From NCBI RefSeq assembly GCF_017168335.1, contig NZ_JABFAU010000011.1, positions 69,270-133,269 of the forward strand: 64,000 nucleotides of DNA. The letters run 5' to 3'. The translations under genes and the position numbers were made by a program. The DNA comes from Rhodococcus sp. KRD162. Lineage in GTDB: Bacteria > Actinomycetota > Actinomycetes > Mycobacteriales > Mycobacteriaceae. Shown one piece after another: positions 8,062-16,745 of this stretch; position 1 is the stretch's first letter; the number at the start of each line of letters is the position of its first letter. Under the pieces are notes generated by a model. That model made no database searches and had not been told where the DNA came from. It was given only the letters and a program-made list of their open reading frames with translations.

Positions 8062-8429
8062 CTAGAGATCCAGCAAGAGTGCCCGGTGATCGGAGACTTC
8101 GGGTTCGACGACTATCCCGAACTTGTGCACAACCGCCGTAGACGACACCAGCGCGTACCTCGCATTGCGTACCGGTTTGGTGTAACTCGATGCCCGAGTG
8201 TCGGCGTCGCCGACGAGGTCGACCATCCCGTGTTCTTGCAACACTTGAAGGTCGTGCTCGACGGCAGAAGGTTCAGATCGCCACAGAGAACTACGGTATC
8301 GCTTGTGGCAGAGGATTTCTCGACGATCGAACCTAGTCTTAGGGCTTGCTCCGCGCGGGCGGGAGCATCCAGTTTGCCCGCCGGATCACGAAGGTCGTGT
8401 AGCTGGATTACGGATATTGTCTTCGCTCC
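8062..8429 (-). pseudogene. Endonuclease/exonuclease/phosphatase-family protein remnant, frameshifted
   Basis: Two overlapping minus-strand frames carry consecutive parts of one EEP-type protein. The first (about 8429-8250) reads HDLRDPAGKLDAPARAEQA through VLCGDLNLLPSSTTF, including the catalytic GDLN box. The second (about 8250-8062) continues VLQEHGMVDLVGDADTRASS to the terminal EVSDHRALLLDL, with the catalytic SDH. A one-base deletion near 8250 explains the switch. The N-terminal half of the family is missing, and the left-over part butts against the 3' end of the lipase gene. Confidence 0.7.
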
Positions 8430-9622
8430 GAGGCGGTCCCGGGCCACGCTCCGTTGGCAGCGAATTGCTTTGCGGTCCAACGCAACACGAATGGCAGGCC
8501 AGTCATGGCTCCGATGAAGTGGTCGCCTGCCACGGGCTCGTAGTGCACGCAGGCGCCCTTGCTGCGCCACTGCTCGATCAGAGCTGTGACCCCGGCTTCG
8601 GGGATGAAGCGGTCGCCGATCATCTTGCTCGCGGAACCGTGGAAGAACGCGACCGGTGCCGACGGCGCGTCGGTCCCTGGGAGGTTCGCGGCGATCACCC
8701 GCCGCGCGATGTCGGAGTCGAACGGGTCGGGCTCGGACGCCAAGTCCTCGATTCGCATGCGGGCCAACCCGCCCAAGGCGAGGGGGAGGACGGACATGTC
8801 CTTGACCCAGGACGCCAACAGCAGCGCCTTCGGGCCGAACAACTCCACCATCTCCGGGTGCTCACGCGCGAGACCCATGCTCGCCGCGCCCAGCAGGCCG
8901 GCCGCGACGGTGCCGTTCATGGTGTCCAGCAGCATCGAGAAGTCGGTGGGTGTTCCACCGGCGACGGCACCTGCCAACCTCAGGTCCGGTGCGTACCTCG
9001 GCTGCAGTTGCGCGGTCCACGTGGTGGCGATCGCGCCGCCGCTGTAGCCGTAGGCCACTACCGGGCTGTCGGCGAGTTCAGGGGCGACGACCGTCATCCC
9101 GCGCAGCGAGTCCAGGACGGCATGCCCGGCCATCGTGCCTTCGGAGTAAGACATCCTCGGGCCTTGGTGATCGGCGACGAGGACGGCGTATCCGCGGGCG
9201 AGCCAGAGCGGCATCACCGGCGGGAGGTCGGCACCGACACCGTGCACGAGTCGGTACGACGGCGTGCTCTTGGCTCCGAGAGAATCGATGGCCACGTTGT
9301 GGGCGACGACGGGCCGCGGTCCGCGCCCGGTCCACGGCCGCTTCGGGATCAGCAGCGAGGCGGTGACGCCGGCGGGGAGACCGCGCGCGTCGGTCGATCG
9401 CACCATGAACTGCTGCAGGGTGGTTCGCGGCCGGGGCACCAGACCGCGGGTCGTGCGCTGCCGGATCACCGCACCGGGATCGAGGTCCTCGATGCCGGGA
9501 GGGGTGAGGAAGAAATCGTCGTTGTGGATCGGGGTCGGAAGGATCGCGGCATGGGGATCGTCCGGAGGTTCCAGGGGCAGTCGTCGAGTCAATACGCGAT
9601 CGAGCACACCGAACAGAGTCAT
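8408..9622 (-). CDS. LIP-family lipase/esterase (alpha/beta hydrolase)
   Basis: A 404-residue protein similar to the secretory-lipase (LIP) family. The nucleophile elbow is YGYSGGAIAT with Ser194. Upstream is the PVVAHNVAIDSLGAKSTPSY segment typical of these lipases. A likely charge-relay His is in PVAGDHFIGAM near the end. Family members cleave triacylglycerols or other esters. I see no clear signal peptide from the ATG at 9622, which has GGGGGAT just upstream. The final residues overlap the EEP remnant, so the extreme C-terminus may be altered by the junction there. Confidence 0.8.
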   Translation of the reverse strand: MTLFGVLDRVLTRRLPLEPPDDPHAAILPTPIHNDDFFLTPPGIEDLDPGAVIRQRTTRGLVPRPRTTLQQFMVRSTDARGLPAGVTASLLIPKRPWTGRGPRPVVAHNVAIDSLGAKSTPSYRLVHGVGADLPPVMPLWLARGYAVLVADHQGPRMSYSEGTMAGHAVLDSLRGMTVVAPELADSPVVAYGYSGGAIATTWTAQLQPRYAPDLRLAGAVAGGTPTDFSMLLDTMNGTVAAGLLGAASMGLAREHPEMVELFGPKALLLASWVKDMSVLPLALGGLARMRIEDLASEPDPFDSDIARRVIAANLPGTDAPSAPVAFFHGSASKMIGDRFIPEAGVTALIEQWRSKGACVHYEPVAGDHFIGAMTGLPFVLRWTAKQFAANGAWPGTASERRQYP

Positions 9623-9951
9623 GATCCCCCGATATTCTTCTCCAGCCGTACCGATCCCCGCGGTCACCTTACAGTGCGAGGCGGTCGGTGAACGTAGGAA
9701 ATGGAGACGTCCCCGCGTTGGTGCAACGCGGGGACGTCTCCCATATCGAGCAGGTTCCGTGGCCGCGTCCCTTCGACGACGTGGCGCGGATCGGGTTGTC
9801 GGCCGTTACCCCGTCATGTGCGAGCTTCTCGATAGCGGATCGGGTTTCTCGAGGCGGAAGTGGTCGGCTCCGACGGCAGTCGAGGATTCAGTGGAGTGCA
9901 CGGTCAGCTCCACTGTCCGATCAGAGTTCTGTCCGAGCAGAGCTCGGTGGT
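9623..9951. other. Intergenic stretch with a strong terminator
   Basis: No gene is supported. Apart from the hairpin at 9703-9741 the rest shows nothing recognisable. Confidence 0.5.
9703..9741 (-). terminator. Perfect 18-bp hairpin, likely terminator of the MFS/aldehyde dehydrogenase unit
   Basis: GGAGACGTCCCCGCGTTG pairs perfectly with its complement across a 3-base loop. It lies 211 bases after the stop of the minus-strand MFS gene. On the minus strand it is followed by ATTTCC rather than a long U-run, as is common in actinobacteria. Confidence 0.75.
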
Positions 9952-11361
9952 TCAGTCGCTGGTCGCCTGAGGTTCGAGTCTGACGGGTGCACTTTCTGCA
10001 TGCGTGGTGGGTGCGAAATCAGAGACATGATATTTGCCGTATCGATGGAACAGTACGACCATAGTTCCAGTCAGTACCGCTGGTATGAGCGAGATCTGAA
10101 GGACGCTGGACGGAGAGAGGCCTTTGTTGATCAGTGCTCCGCCCACGAGTGGCGCAATGATCGCGCCGATCCGACTGAATCCTGCGGCCCACCCGATGCC
10201 GGTCGCCCGCAATGACGGTGGATAGGTTTGGGCGACCACAGCCGTTATGGCGGTGCCAGTGCCGATGATTCCGGCTCCGAGCAGCAAACAGACGGCGATT
10301 ACCGTGTTCGAGGATGCCGATGACCCGCCTGCCAGAATGGCAATGAGAGTGTACGTGGCGCCGATCTGCAACAGGATCCCCAGAAGGAGCGCGCCGATGC
10401 CCAGTCGGCTCCTGTCCATGGTGAGCCCGAGAAGTATGCCGCCGGCGATGCCGCCGAAAGTCGTGACCGAGGTGGCAAAGATCGCAGTGGATTCGGCGAT
10501 TCCGGAGAGTACGAGAAGAGTCGTCAACCAACTGAACACGAAATACGAACCGGTGATACTCAGTAGCAGCATCGCCCACACCAAGATTGTCGATGTTCGT
10601 CGACCATCGCGAAAGAGGTTCCGTACGCCGGTCAACGAGTCTTGTTCGGGCGATCGGGCGGCGTACACGTCGGACGCGGTGTAGCCGCCGTCGGGCTTGA
10701 TCTTGTTCAGGATGCGCGCGATGTCGTGCGTTTTGCCTCGTGCTGCATACATTTCCAGCGAGTCTGGCAGGAATGCCCACACTGCAATGAGAACCAGCAG
10801 TGGGATCGCACCGGCGACTATGAAGATCGACCTGACTCCGAATCCTGGTACGAGTACGCCTGCGATAATTCCGCAGATTGCCCCTCCCAGTGCCATGCCG
10901 GTGGCGATGACCGTGACGACGGTTGCTTTGAACTTCCCGGGGGCGAACTCGGATCCCAATGCGAATAGATTGGGGGATGCAGTTCCAATTCCCACTCCGG
11001 AAATGAATCGACATATCACCAGAGTCAGCAGTCCTGGTGCAAATCCGGCGGCCACTGTCGATGCTCCGAAAAGGATGATGCCGACGGTGATCAACGCTTT
11101 CCTGCCGAACCTGTCGGCCATCGGGGCGATCAGGACGGAGGCGATGATCTCACCGATGATCGCAGCTACGATCACGACCGAAAAAGAACCTGGTGACACG
11201 TCCCATAGTTCCGACAGTCCCGGAATTGCATACCCGACGGAAAGAGAATTGAGACCATCGGATATCGCAAGAGCTAGGCACAGAACAACAATTCGTTTCT
11301 GAACATTCGAAAAACTCGAACGTTCGATTTCTTGTGTCACATTGATTGACGTCGAACTCAC
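9952..11361 (-). CDS. MFS transporter, aromatic acid:H+ symporter (AAHS)-like
   Basis: A 469-residue 12-TM permease. ADRFGRKALITVGIILFGAS is motif A after TM2, and FISGVGIGTASPN resembles the AAHS-type TM4 signature. This family imports benzoate-type aromatic acids and related carboxylates. GTG 11361 was chosen because GGGAG lies 6 bases before it on the minus strand; the stretch further upstream is Ser/Arg/His-rich and unlike a transporter N-terminus. It is the last gene of the minus-strand arm with the aldehyde dehydrogenase and HpcH-type aldolase, so it probably brings in the substrate of that pathway. Confidence 0.85.
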   Translation of the reverse strand: MSSTSINVTQEIERSSFSNVQKRIVVLCLALAISDGLNSLSVGYAIPGLSELWDVSPGSFSVVIVAAIIGEIIASVLIAPMADRFGRKALITVGIILFGASTVAAGFAPGLLTLVICRFISGVGIGTASPNLFALGSEFAPGKFKATVVTVIATGMALGGAICGIIAGVLVPGFGVRSIFIVAGAIPLLVLIAVWAFLPDSLEMYAARGKTHDIARILNKIKPDGGYTASDVYAARSPEQDSLTGVRNLFRDGRRTSTILVWAMLLLSITGSYFVFSWLTTLLVLSGIAESTAIFATSVTTFGGIAGGILLGLTMDRSRLGIGALLLGILLQIGATYTLIAILAGGSSASSNTVIAVCLLLGAGIIGTGTAITAVVAQTYPPSLRATGIGWAAGFSRIGAIIAPLVGGALINKGLSPSSVLQISLIPAVLTGTMVVLFHRYGKYHVSDFAPTTHAESAPVRLEPQATSD

Positions 11362-11519
11362 GGATTCTCCCGGTGATCTACTCAAGGAACGGTGGATGGT
11401 GATGGATAGGCAGCGGTGTGCGCCTGGGCGATGAATGCGTGCAGAGGGCACGGCGCGGGCGGACGCTGGCAGGGCATCGACACCTGGAGCGGCGGCCGGG
11501 CGATTCGTCTTCGATCGAG

Positions 11520-11560
11520 GAGTTCCTGAACCACGATCGACGGATCAGGTTCAGGAACTC
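11520..11560 (-). terminator. 13-bp inverted repeat between aldehyde dehydrogenase and MFS genes
   Basis: GAGTTCCTGAACC and GGTTCAGGAACTC form a perfect stem with a 15-base loop, 43 bases after the aldehyde dehydrogenase stop. It may terminate part of the transcripts before the MFS gene or act as a processing site. There is no U-run. Confidence 0.55.
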
Positions 11561-11603
11561 CCGGTGAGTTCAGTTGGGGCGTTGGTGGATCCGGCGATCG
11601 GGG

Positions 11604-13043
11604 CTAGCAGAATTCGACGTCGGGCCGTGGCCCGGCCCCAGGTGTCCCGATTACCTGCAGTTGGGTGTACTCCTCGAGTCCCCACAGTCCGTTCTCGACT
11701 CCGAATCCACTCGACTTGTGGCCGAGGAAGGGAAGATCGGGTCGTGCACCGAACCCGTGCTGGTTCACGCTCACCATCCCGGCCTGAAGACGGGACACGA
11801 TCGCGGAATTCTGTTCGAGGTCCGGACCCCAAACGGATGCGCTCAGGCCGAAGTCCGTTCGATTCGCCCGCCTGATGCCGTCTTCGATGTCGTCGTACGC
11901 AACGACCGGTATGAGTGGCCCGAACTGTTCCTCGTCGACGATCGCCGAACCGTCGTCGACGTTGTCGAGGACGGTGGGCGGTACGAAGAATCCGGGCCCG
12001 TCGATCGGTGCGCCGCCCGAGGCAGCGCGTGCGCCTTCCGACAGTGCTCGGTTCAACAGCCCCACGACACGGTCGTATTGCGGCCTAGTCGATACCGGAC
12101 CGAGTTGAACGTCGTCCTCGAAAGGTCCTCCGACTTTCGTCGACGTGGCAATCGAGGCGAGGGCATCCACCAGATCAGCGTGCTGGCTGCGATGTACGTA
12201 TATCCGCTTGACATCGCCACAGATCTGACCGTTGTTCATCAAACTTGCCCAGAACAGCGGCGACGCAATGGCCGCGATGTCCGCACCGGGGAGGATGAGC
12301 GCTGGGTCGTTGCCGCCCATCTCCAGGGTGAAGTGTTTGAGCCCGCCCGCGGCCGCTGTCGCGATCTGGGTTCCTGCGCGCGTCGACCCGGTGAAGGTGA
12401 TCTTGCGGGGTGTGCGATGCGAGGTCAGGAGTTCACCGAGAGGGTCGGGGCCGGTCACGACATTGAGTACGCCGGGGGGAAGTAGCGGCGAGATCCGGCT
12501 CGCCAGAGCCAACGAAGACAGTGGGGTGAACGGGGATGGCTTGAGAACAACTGTGTTTCCCGCGCGCAGTGCGGGTGAAATCGCCCAGGCCAATTGAATG
12601 ATGGGAGTGTTCCACGGCTTGATCGCGGCGACGACTCCGAGCGGACGCCGTGCCACGGTCGCTCGGTACCCCTCGGAATCGGAGGTCTCCTGCACCTCGA
12701 CATCGAGGTCCGCGTAGTACCGCATCCACAGCGCACCCAACCGAAATTCCCATCGCGAATCCTCGTGTGGTTTACCTGTCTCGAGAGACAGGATGCGCCC
12801 GAGTTCGTCCGCGGCGCTCTCGGTCACGTCGGCGATCGCATGTAAAGCGGCCCGCCTGGCCTTCGAGTCAGCGCTCCACGCAGGGAACGCGGCCTCGGCG
12901 GACGAGAACGCGAAGTCGACCTCCGCCGATCCAGCCGCCGGGGCCTGCGCGAAGACTGCACCGGTGCTGGGATCGACCACGTCGAATTCACTTGGGACAG
13001 ATACCTGTTCACCAGCGATAGTTAGTTTGTACTGCGAGGCCAT
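11604..13043 (-). CDS. Aldehyde dehydrogenase (NAD(P)-dependent superfamily)
   Basis: A 479-residue enzyme. PLGVVAAIKPWNTPIIQLAW is the nucleotide-binding and active-site approach, TFTGSTRAG the coenzyme loop, LEMGGNDP carries the general-base Glu, and NNGQICGDVKR the nucleophilic Cys. All hallmark positions are present and the length is normal. It would oxidise an aldehyde to a carboxylate. Next to an HpcH/HpaI aldolase, which releases a semialdehyde plus pyruvate, a semialdehyde such as succinate semialdehyde is a plausible substrate, but the sequence does not fix this. It lies in the minus-strand arm with the AAHS permease, 97 bases after the aldolase gene. Confidence 0.9.
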   Translation of the reverse strand: MASQYKLTIAGEQVSVPSEFDVVDPSTGAVFAQAPAAGSAEVDFAFSSAEAAFPAWSADSKARRAALHAIADVTESAADELGRILSLETGKPHEDSRWEFRLGALWMRYYADLDVEVQETSDSEGYRATVARRPLGVVAAIKPWNTPIIQLAWAISPALRAGNTVVLKPSPFTPLSSLALASRISPLLPPGVLNVVTGPDPLGELLTSHRTPRKITFTGSTRAGTQIATAAAGGLKHFTLEMGGNDPALILPGADIAAIASPLFWASLMNNGQICGDVKRIYVHRSQHADLVDALASIATSTKVGGPFEDDVQLGPVSTRPQYDRVVGLLNRALSEGARAASGGAPIDGPGFFVPPTVLDNVDDGSAIVDEEQFGPLIPVVAYDDIEDGIRRANRTDFGLSASVWGPDLEQNSAIVSRLQAGMVSVNQHGFGARPDLPFLGHKSSGFGVENGLWGLEEYTQLQVIGTPGAGPRPDVEFC

Positions 13044-13140
13044 GTGGGTTCCCTTCGAGTGATTACGTGCGGGCAGCTCACACTGTGTGGCTGCTGCGTT
13101 GCTGCTGGAGAGCGTGAGCGGAACGGGTCGGCCGCGACGG

Positions 13141-13947
13141 TCAACGTTGCGCGGTGAGAAGTGGATCCGATCGGTTCGCCGCAGAACCGGGAGCGATCTT
13201 TCTCAACGGTGCCAGTGCCGACTCGGCACCGGCGCGAAGCATCATCAGATCTCCGTCGACGGTCCCGTAGTCGCCGTGATCGAATCCGTACCCGAGAGGC
13301 GATCCCAGATGGACATCGGCCCGGCGGGCTCGCACCACTGATTCGTCCCAGATTCTGATCAATTGGTCGGCGTCGGCGTACATGTCGATTCCGAGATCCT
13401 GAGACAGGTCGGCCAGTCCGAAGAAGATGAAGTCGATGCCGTCGACAGCTGCTATCTCGTCGAGGTTTTCGATGCCCTCGGCCGTCTCGACCAATGGAAT
13501 GATCAGTACGTTTTCATTGGACGAAGCCTTGTGTGCGTGCCAGCCATCGTGTGCCCATCGAGCGGCTTCGGTTGCCTGGCACATGCCCCGTCCGCCGGCG
13601 ACGTATCGGCTTGCGAGCACAGCGCGGCGGGCGTCGTCGGCTGTGGCGATCTTGGGCACCACGATTCCGTGGGCACCGATGTCCAGGGTGGACTGGATCA
13701 GCGTCGCCGAGTTTTCGAGAACCCGAACGATCGGTATCACTCCGTTCGCTTCGGCCGCGCGTATGTGATTGAGCGTCGACGTCACGTCGTTGGGGCCGTG
13801 CTCGCGGTCGATGATGACGAAGTCGTAACCGACATTGCCGAAAATTGCGGTCGTTGCCGCGTCTGTGGACATGACGAAAGCGCCCACTGGCAGTTCGCCA
13901 TTGTCGATCATCGAGATCAAACGACTGCGTGCTTGTATACGAGGCAT
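13141..13947 (-). CDS. HpcH/HpaI-family aldolase
   Basis: A 268-residue TIM-barrel class II aldolase. FVIIDREHGPND is the first active-site strand, GAHGIVVPKIATADDARRAV the middle, PLVETAEGIENLDEI contains the metal-binding Glu, and FFGLADLSQDLGID the metal-binding Asp. The family cleaves 2-oxo-4-hydroxy acids (or citramalyl/malyl-CoA-like compounds), giving pyruvate or a related oxo acid and an aldehyde. ATG 13947 has AAGGA 6 bases upstream; a longer frame to 14040 lacks support. It is followed by the aldehyde dehydrogenase, which could take the aldehyde product. Exact substrate unknown. Confidence 0.88.
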   Translation of the reverse strand: MPRIQARSRLISMIDNGELPVGAFVMSTDAATTAIFGNVGYDFVIIDREHGPNDVTSTLNHIRAAEANGVIPIVRVLENSATLIQSTLDIGAHGIVVPKIATADDARRAVLASRYVAGGRGMCQATEAARWAHDGWHAHKASSNENVLIIPLVETAEGIENLDEIAAVDGIDFIFFGLADLSQDLGIDMYADADQLIRIWDESVVRARRADVHLGSPLGYGFDHGDYGTVDGDLMMLRAGAESALAPLRKIAPGSAANRSDPLLTAQR

Positions 13948-14130
13948 TGGGGTCCTTGAGGCGGTGTGTGGGCGTTTCGGGATGTAAAACGTCAGCCCGG
14001 GTTCGTGGAGACACCGCAGGTGGATAGTGACCACGATCACGTTCTACTGCTTCAGTACACGACGCGCTTGATCAAATGTCCAATGCATCTCTCGGCCGCT
14101 ACGTATAGCAACGGTGCATATTGGTAAGTC

Positions 14131-15033
14131 CTATTGGATGCCCGCCATCAATTCGTCCACCAGCTCTTTCAGGCGTTGCAGAGCCGAACGCGCCACGGGG
14201 GACATGCCGATTCCCTCGAGGCAGTACATGTCGACCTGATGTAGCTCGTGCTGGGGCGCAAACTCCACGGGGATGGCTGTCAATCCAGTGCTCTCGCGAA
14301 CATGAGGAGAGATGAGAACAGCATCGCTGGACGCGGCGATGCGCGCGAGAATGTCGTAGTTGTCCAGCCGCAGCGTCGCGCGCACAGCCGCAACCTGGTC
14401 GGAGGGCAGTCGTGACAACGAGTCGTTCCACGCAGTACCGGCGATGCGGGGATAGGACTTCAGATCTTCGATTGGAATCGAACTGCGTTCGAGCAGTGGG
14501 TGTCCTTGCCGAACGTAGAACCGAGGGGGAGTGTACGCGAATGGGGTGTGTAGGACCCGGCTCGAAGTTCGTTGACCGAACGACTGTCCGATGTAGAACT
14601 CGAGCTCGCCGTTGAGCAGCCGTGGATACATCACCGACGTCGCGTCGATCACGACCGTCGCATCGAGCCCCGGATATTGTGCGTGCAGATGATCGAGCAG
14701 ACGATCGAGTGTCGCACTTGCCAGCATCGGCCCCAGTCCGAAGGCCAAGGTCGGATGCCGTTCGTGAGTCCGGCCGGTCAGTTCTCGCTCCATCGAGTCG
14801 CCCATGTTGAGAAGCTGGTCGGCGAACCGCAGCACCTGATGCCCGCTCTGAGTCAGCTGAATTCCAAGTCTGCCTCGCTGCCGTTCCAGCAATTGGACGC
14901 CGTATTGCTTCTCGAGTGCCTGGATGCTTCGACTCAGCGACGGTTGCGTCAGATTCAACTCCGCCGCGGCGCTGTTGAAGCTTCCGGTTCGTGCCAACGT
15001 TCTGAAGTGATGCAGTTTGTGCATGTCGAACAT
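14131..15033 (-). CDS. LysR-family regulator of the divergent catabolic arms
   Basis: A 300-residue LTTR. The helix-turn-helix is at about residues 5-62 (FNSAAAELNLTQPSLSRSIQ, RLGIQLTQSGHQVL). The effector domain begins with HPTLAFGLGPMLASATLDRL. Start ATG 15033, or the second Met at 15024. It faces the P450 operon across 135 bases holding an inverted repeat and is co-directional with the aldolase, aldehyde dehydrogenase and MFS genes. It is therefore the natural candidate regulator of both arms, presumably responding to the pathway substrate or an intermediate. Confidence 0.88.
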   Translation of the reverse strand: MFDMHKLHHFRTLARTGSFNSAAAELNLTQPSLSRSIQALEKQYGVQLLERQRGRLGIQLTQSGHQVLRFADQLLNMGDSMERELTGRTHERHPTLAFGLGPMLASATLDRLLDHLHAQYPGLDATVVIDATSVMYPRLLNGELEFYIGQSFGQRTSSRVLHTPFAYTPPRFYVRQGHPLLERSSIPIEDLKSYPRIAGTAWNDSLSRLPSDQVAAVRATLRLDNYDILARIAASSDAVLISPHVRESTGLTAIPVEFAPQHELHQVDMYCLEGIGMSPVARSALQRLKELVDELMAGIQ

Positions 15034-15048
15034 GGCGACTCCCTCTGC

Positions 15049-15089
15049 TGAACATTCATGTGATGCATATATAACACCTCAAATGTTCA
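15049..15089. promoter_or_regulatory. Putative LysR operator region, LysR/P450 intergenic
   Basis: TGAACATT (15049-15056) and AATGTTCA (15082-15089) are perfect 8-bp inverted half-sites 25 bases apart, with the AT-rich stretch GCATATATAA between them. They lie between the divergent LysR and P450 starts. LTTRs often bind paired half-sites spaced like this. Prediction from symmetry and position. Confidence 0.55.
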
Positions 15090-15168
15090 TTGGACAGACT
15101 TCAGCGATGTCGGTCTACTCGTAACAGCGCTCGGACTTGTGTCCGGGAACACACCGTTAGGAGTTTCG

Positions 15169-16440
15169 ATGGACTGGACGACAGTCGACAACAGCCTGCT
15201 CGACCCGAACTGGTACACCTCGCCGGGATATCACGACGCCTTCGCTCGGATGCGAGACGAGGATCCGCTGCACTGGACCCAGGACGATCGATATGGGAAG
15301 CACTACTGGTCGCTGACCAGGTACGACGACGTCAAGAATTACCTTCTGGACCACGAGCGATTGAGCTCCAGATGGGACACCAGAGTCCCCCGAACTCCGA
15401 AACGACTGACCCCCGAAGAACGTCACGAACGCGGCTTCGACATCGGAGTGGCGTTCAACGACAATCCAATTCACGATATGTACCGTCGCCCGATCAACAA
15501 GCACTTCAGCGTTCCTGCGATCGGAAAACTGGGCCACGACGTCCACTCCATCGTCGACGAGATACTGATCGAAGTAGCCGAACGTGGCAGTTGCGATTTC
15601 GTCGAGGACATCGCCGCCGAGCTGCCCGTGAAAGTCATTCTGAGGATGCTGGGTGTTCCGGAGAACGACTGGCCGATGCTGCGCGAAGCGTGCTGGCAGT
15701 GGCTGGCTGCTGCGGATCCGCGGTTCATCATCGACAACGACCAGGTGAAAACCTCCCTCGTCGGGCTACGCAGACTCCAGGAGTACTGCACCGAACTCGC
15801 GCTGGAGCGCAGGCGACACCCCCGCGACGATTTCGCCACGGTGATCGGGAATGTGGAGATCGACGGCGACAAGCTCAGCGTGCACGAGATGAAGACCTGG
15901 TTCGTCACCATGATCGGCGGCGGCCTCGAAACCACTCGCAACGCGGCCGCTGTCGGAATCTGGCAGTTCTTGAAAAACCCCGGTCAACGTGAGCTACTGC
16001 TGGCCGATCCGACACGTGTCAAAGGTGCCGTCGAAGAGGTGCTCAGATGGGGCACGCCGGCAAAGAATCGCCTGCGTATAGCCACCCAGGACATAGAACT
16101 GCACGGCAAGACCATCCGAACCGGAGATTGGGTTGTGGGGTTTCTCGCCGCGGCCAACAAAGACGAGCGGGAATTTGTCGACCCCCATCGATTCGACATA
16201 CTCCGCAGCCCGAACCGGCACCTCTCGCTGGGTGAGGGTATTCACCTGTGCCTGGGCCGGGCGCTGGCCCGCCTGGAGTTGTCAGCGTTGATTCCGAAGG
16301 TGCTCCGCGCATTTCCCGATCTCGAAACCACAGCAGAACCCACGTGGATCGCAGACACCAGTGTCACCGGCTTCACATCCATGCCTGTTCGATATGCACC
16401 CGTCGACGCAACGACGATCAGTGGAAAGGCCTACGCATGA
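15169..16440 (+). CDS. Cytochrome P450
   Basis: A 423-residue soluble bacterial P450. The I-helix reads TMIGGGLETTRNA with Glu254/Thr255 (oxygen activation), the K-helix has EEVLR, and the heme loop is SLGEGIHLCLGRA with the thiolate ligand Cys361; Leu replaces the usual first Phe. ATG 15169 has AGGAG 8 bases upstream. It overlaps the ferredoxin gene by 4 bases (ATGA) and is followed by a reductase, so a complete class I three-component monooxygenase is encoded here. The substrate is unknown. The neighbouring alcohol dehydrogenase, aldehyde dehydrogenase and aldolase suggest hydroxylation or O-dealkylation in a carbon-source pathway. Confidence 0.93.
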   Translation: MDWTTVDNSLLDPNWYTSPGYHDAFARMRDEDPLHWTQDDRYGKHYWSLTRYDDVKNYLLDHERLSSRWDTRVPRTPKRLTPEERHERGFDIGVAFNDNPIHDMYRRPINKHFSVPAIGKLGHDVHSIVDEILIEVAERGSCDFVEDIAAELPVKVILRMLGVPENDWPMLREACWQWLAAADPRFIIDNDQVKTSLVGLRRLQEYCTELALERRRHPRDDFATVIGNVEIDGDKLSVHEMKTWFVTMIGGGLETTRNAAAVGIWQFLKNPGQRELLLADPTRVKGAVEEVLRWGTPAKNRLRIATQDIELHGKTIRTGDWVVGFLAAANKDEREFVDPHRFDILRSPNRHLSLGEGIHLCLGRALARLELSALIPKVLRAFPDLETTAEPTWIADTSVTGFTSMPVRYAPVDATTISGKAYA

Positions 16441-16745
16441 CCAAGATTCGATTCTCGGTAGACGATCGAGAGATCGTGGTCGACGGTGACCCCGGCCGTG
16501 ACCTCATGCACCTGGCGCTCGACGCAGGAGTAGACCGCATCATCGGTGAATGTGGTGGCGAAATGTCCTGCGGTACCTGCCATGTGCATGTGCGAGCTCC
16601 ATGGAAAGAGCTACTGGTGGCACCGTCCGTGGACGAACGAGAACTGCTCGACATGATCGAGGGCTCCGATTCCGAGTCCAGACTCGCGTGCCAACTCAAA
16701 TGCCGCGCGGGACTCGACGAGATCGTCGTCGAGGTCGCGAAATGA
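16437..16745 (+). CDS. 2Fe-2S ferredoxin (adrenodoxin/putidaredoxin type)
   Basis: A 102-residue ferredoxin with the cluster ligands Cys39, Cys45, Cys48 and Cys85 (C-x5-C-x2-C-x36-C) in the usual vertebrate/putidaredoxin-type order (GECGGEMSCGTCHVHV ... LACQL). It shuttles electrons from the FAD reductase encoded next to the P450. It overlaps both neighbours by 4 bases (ATGA), indicating tight translational coupling of the electron-transfer chain. Confidence 0.95.
   Translation: MTKIRFSVDDREIVVDGDPGRDLMHLALDAGVDRIIGECGGEMSCGTCHVHVRAPWKELLVAPSVDERELLDMIEGSDSESRLACQLKCRAGLDEIVVEVAK

Noticed and set aside
8303..9691. 462-codon plus-strand frame opposite the lipase
   Set aside because: No recognisable domain; it is the antisense of the lipase with its codon bias.
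9965..9995. Segment resembling the T arm and 3' end of the tRNA at 132-208 (GGTTCGAGT...GCAC), a possible attR site
   Set aside because: It lies inside the coding end of the AAHS permease, lacks the acceptor complement, and the match is short and interrupted; chance similarity is more likely.
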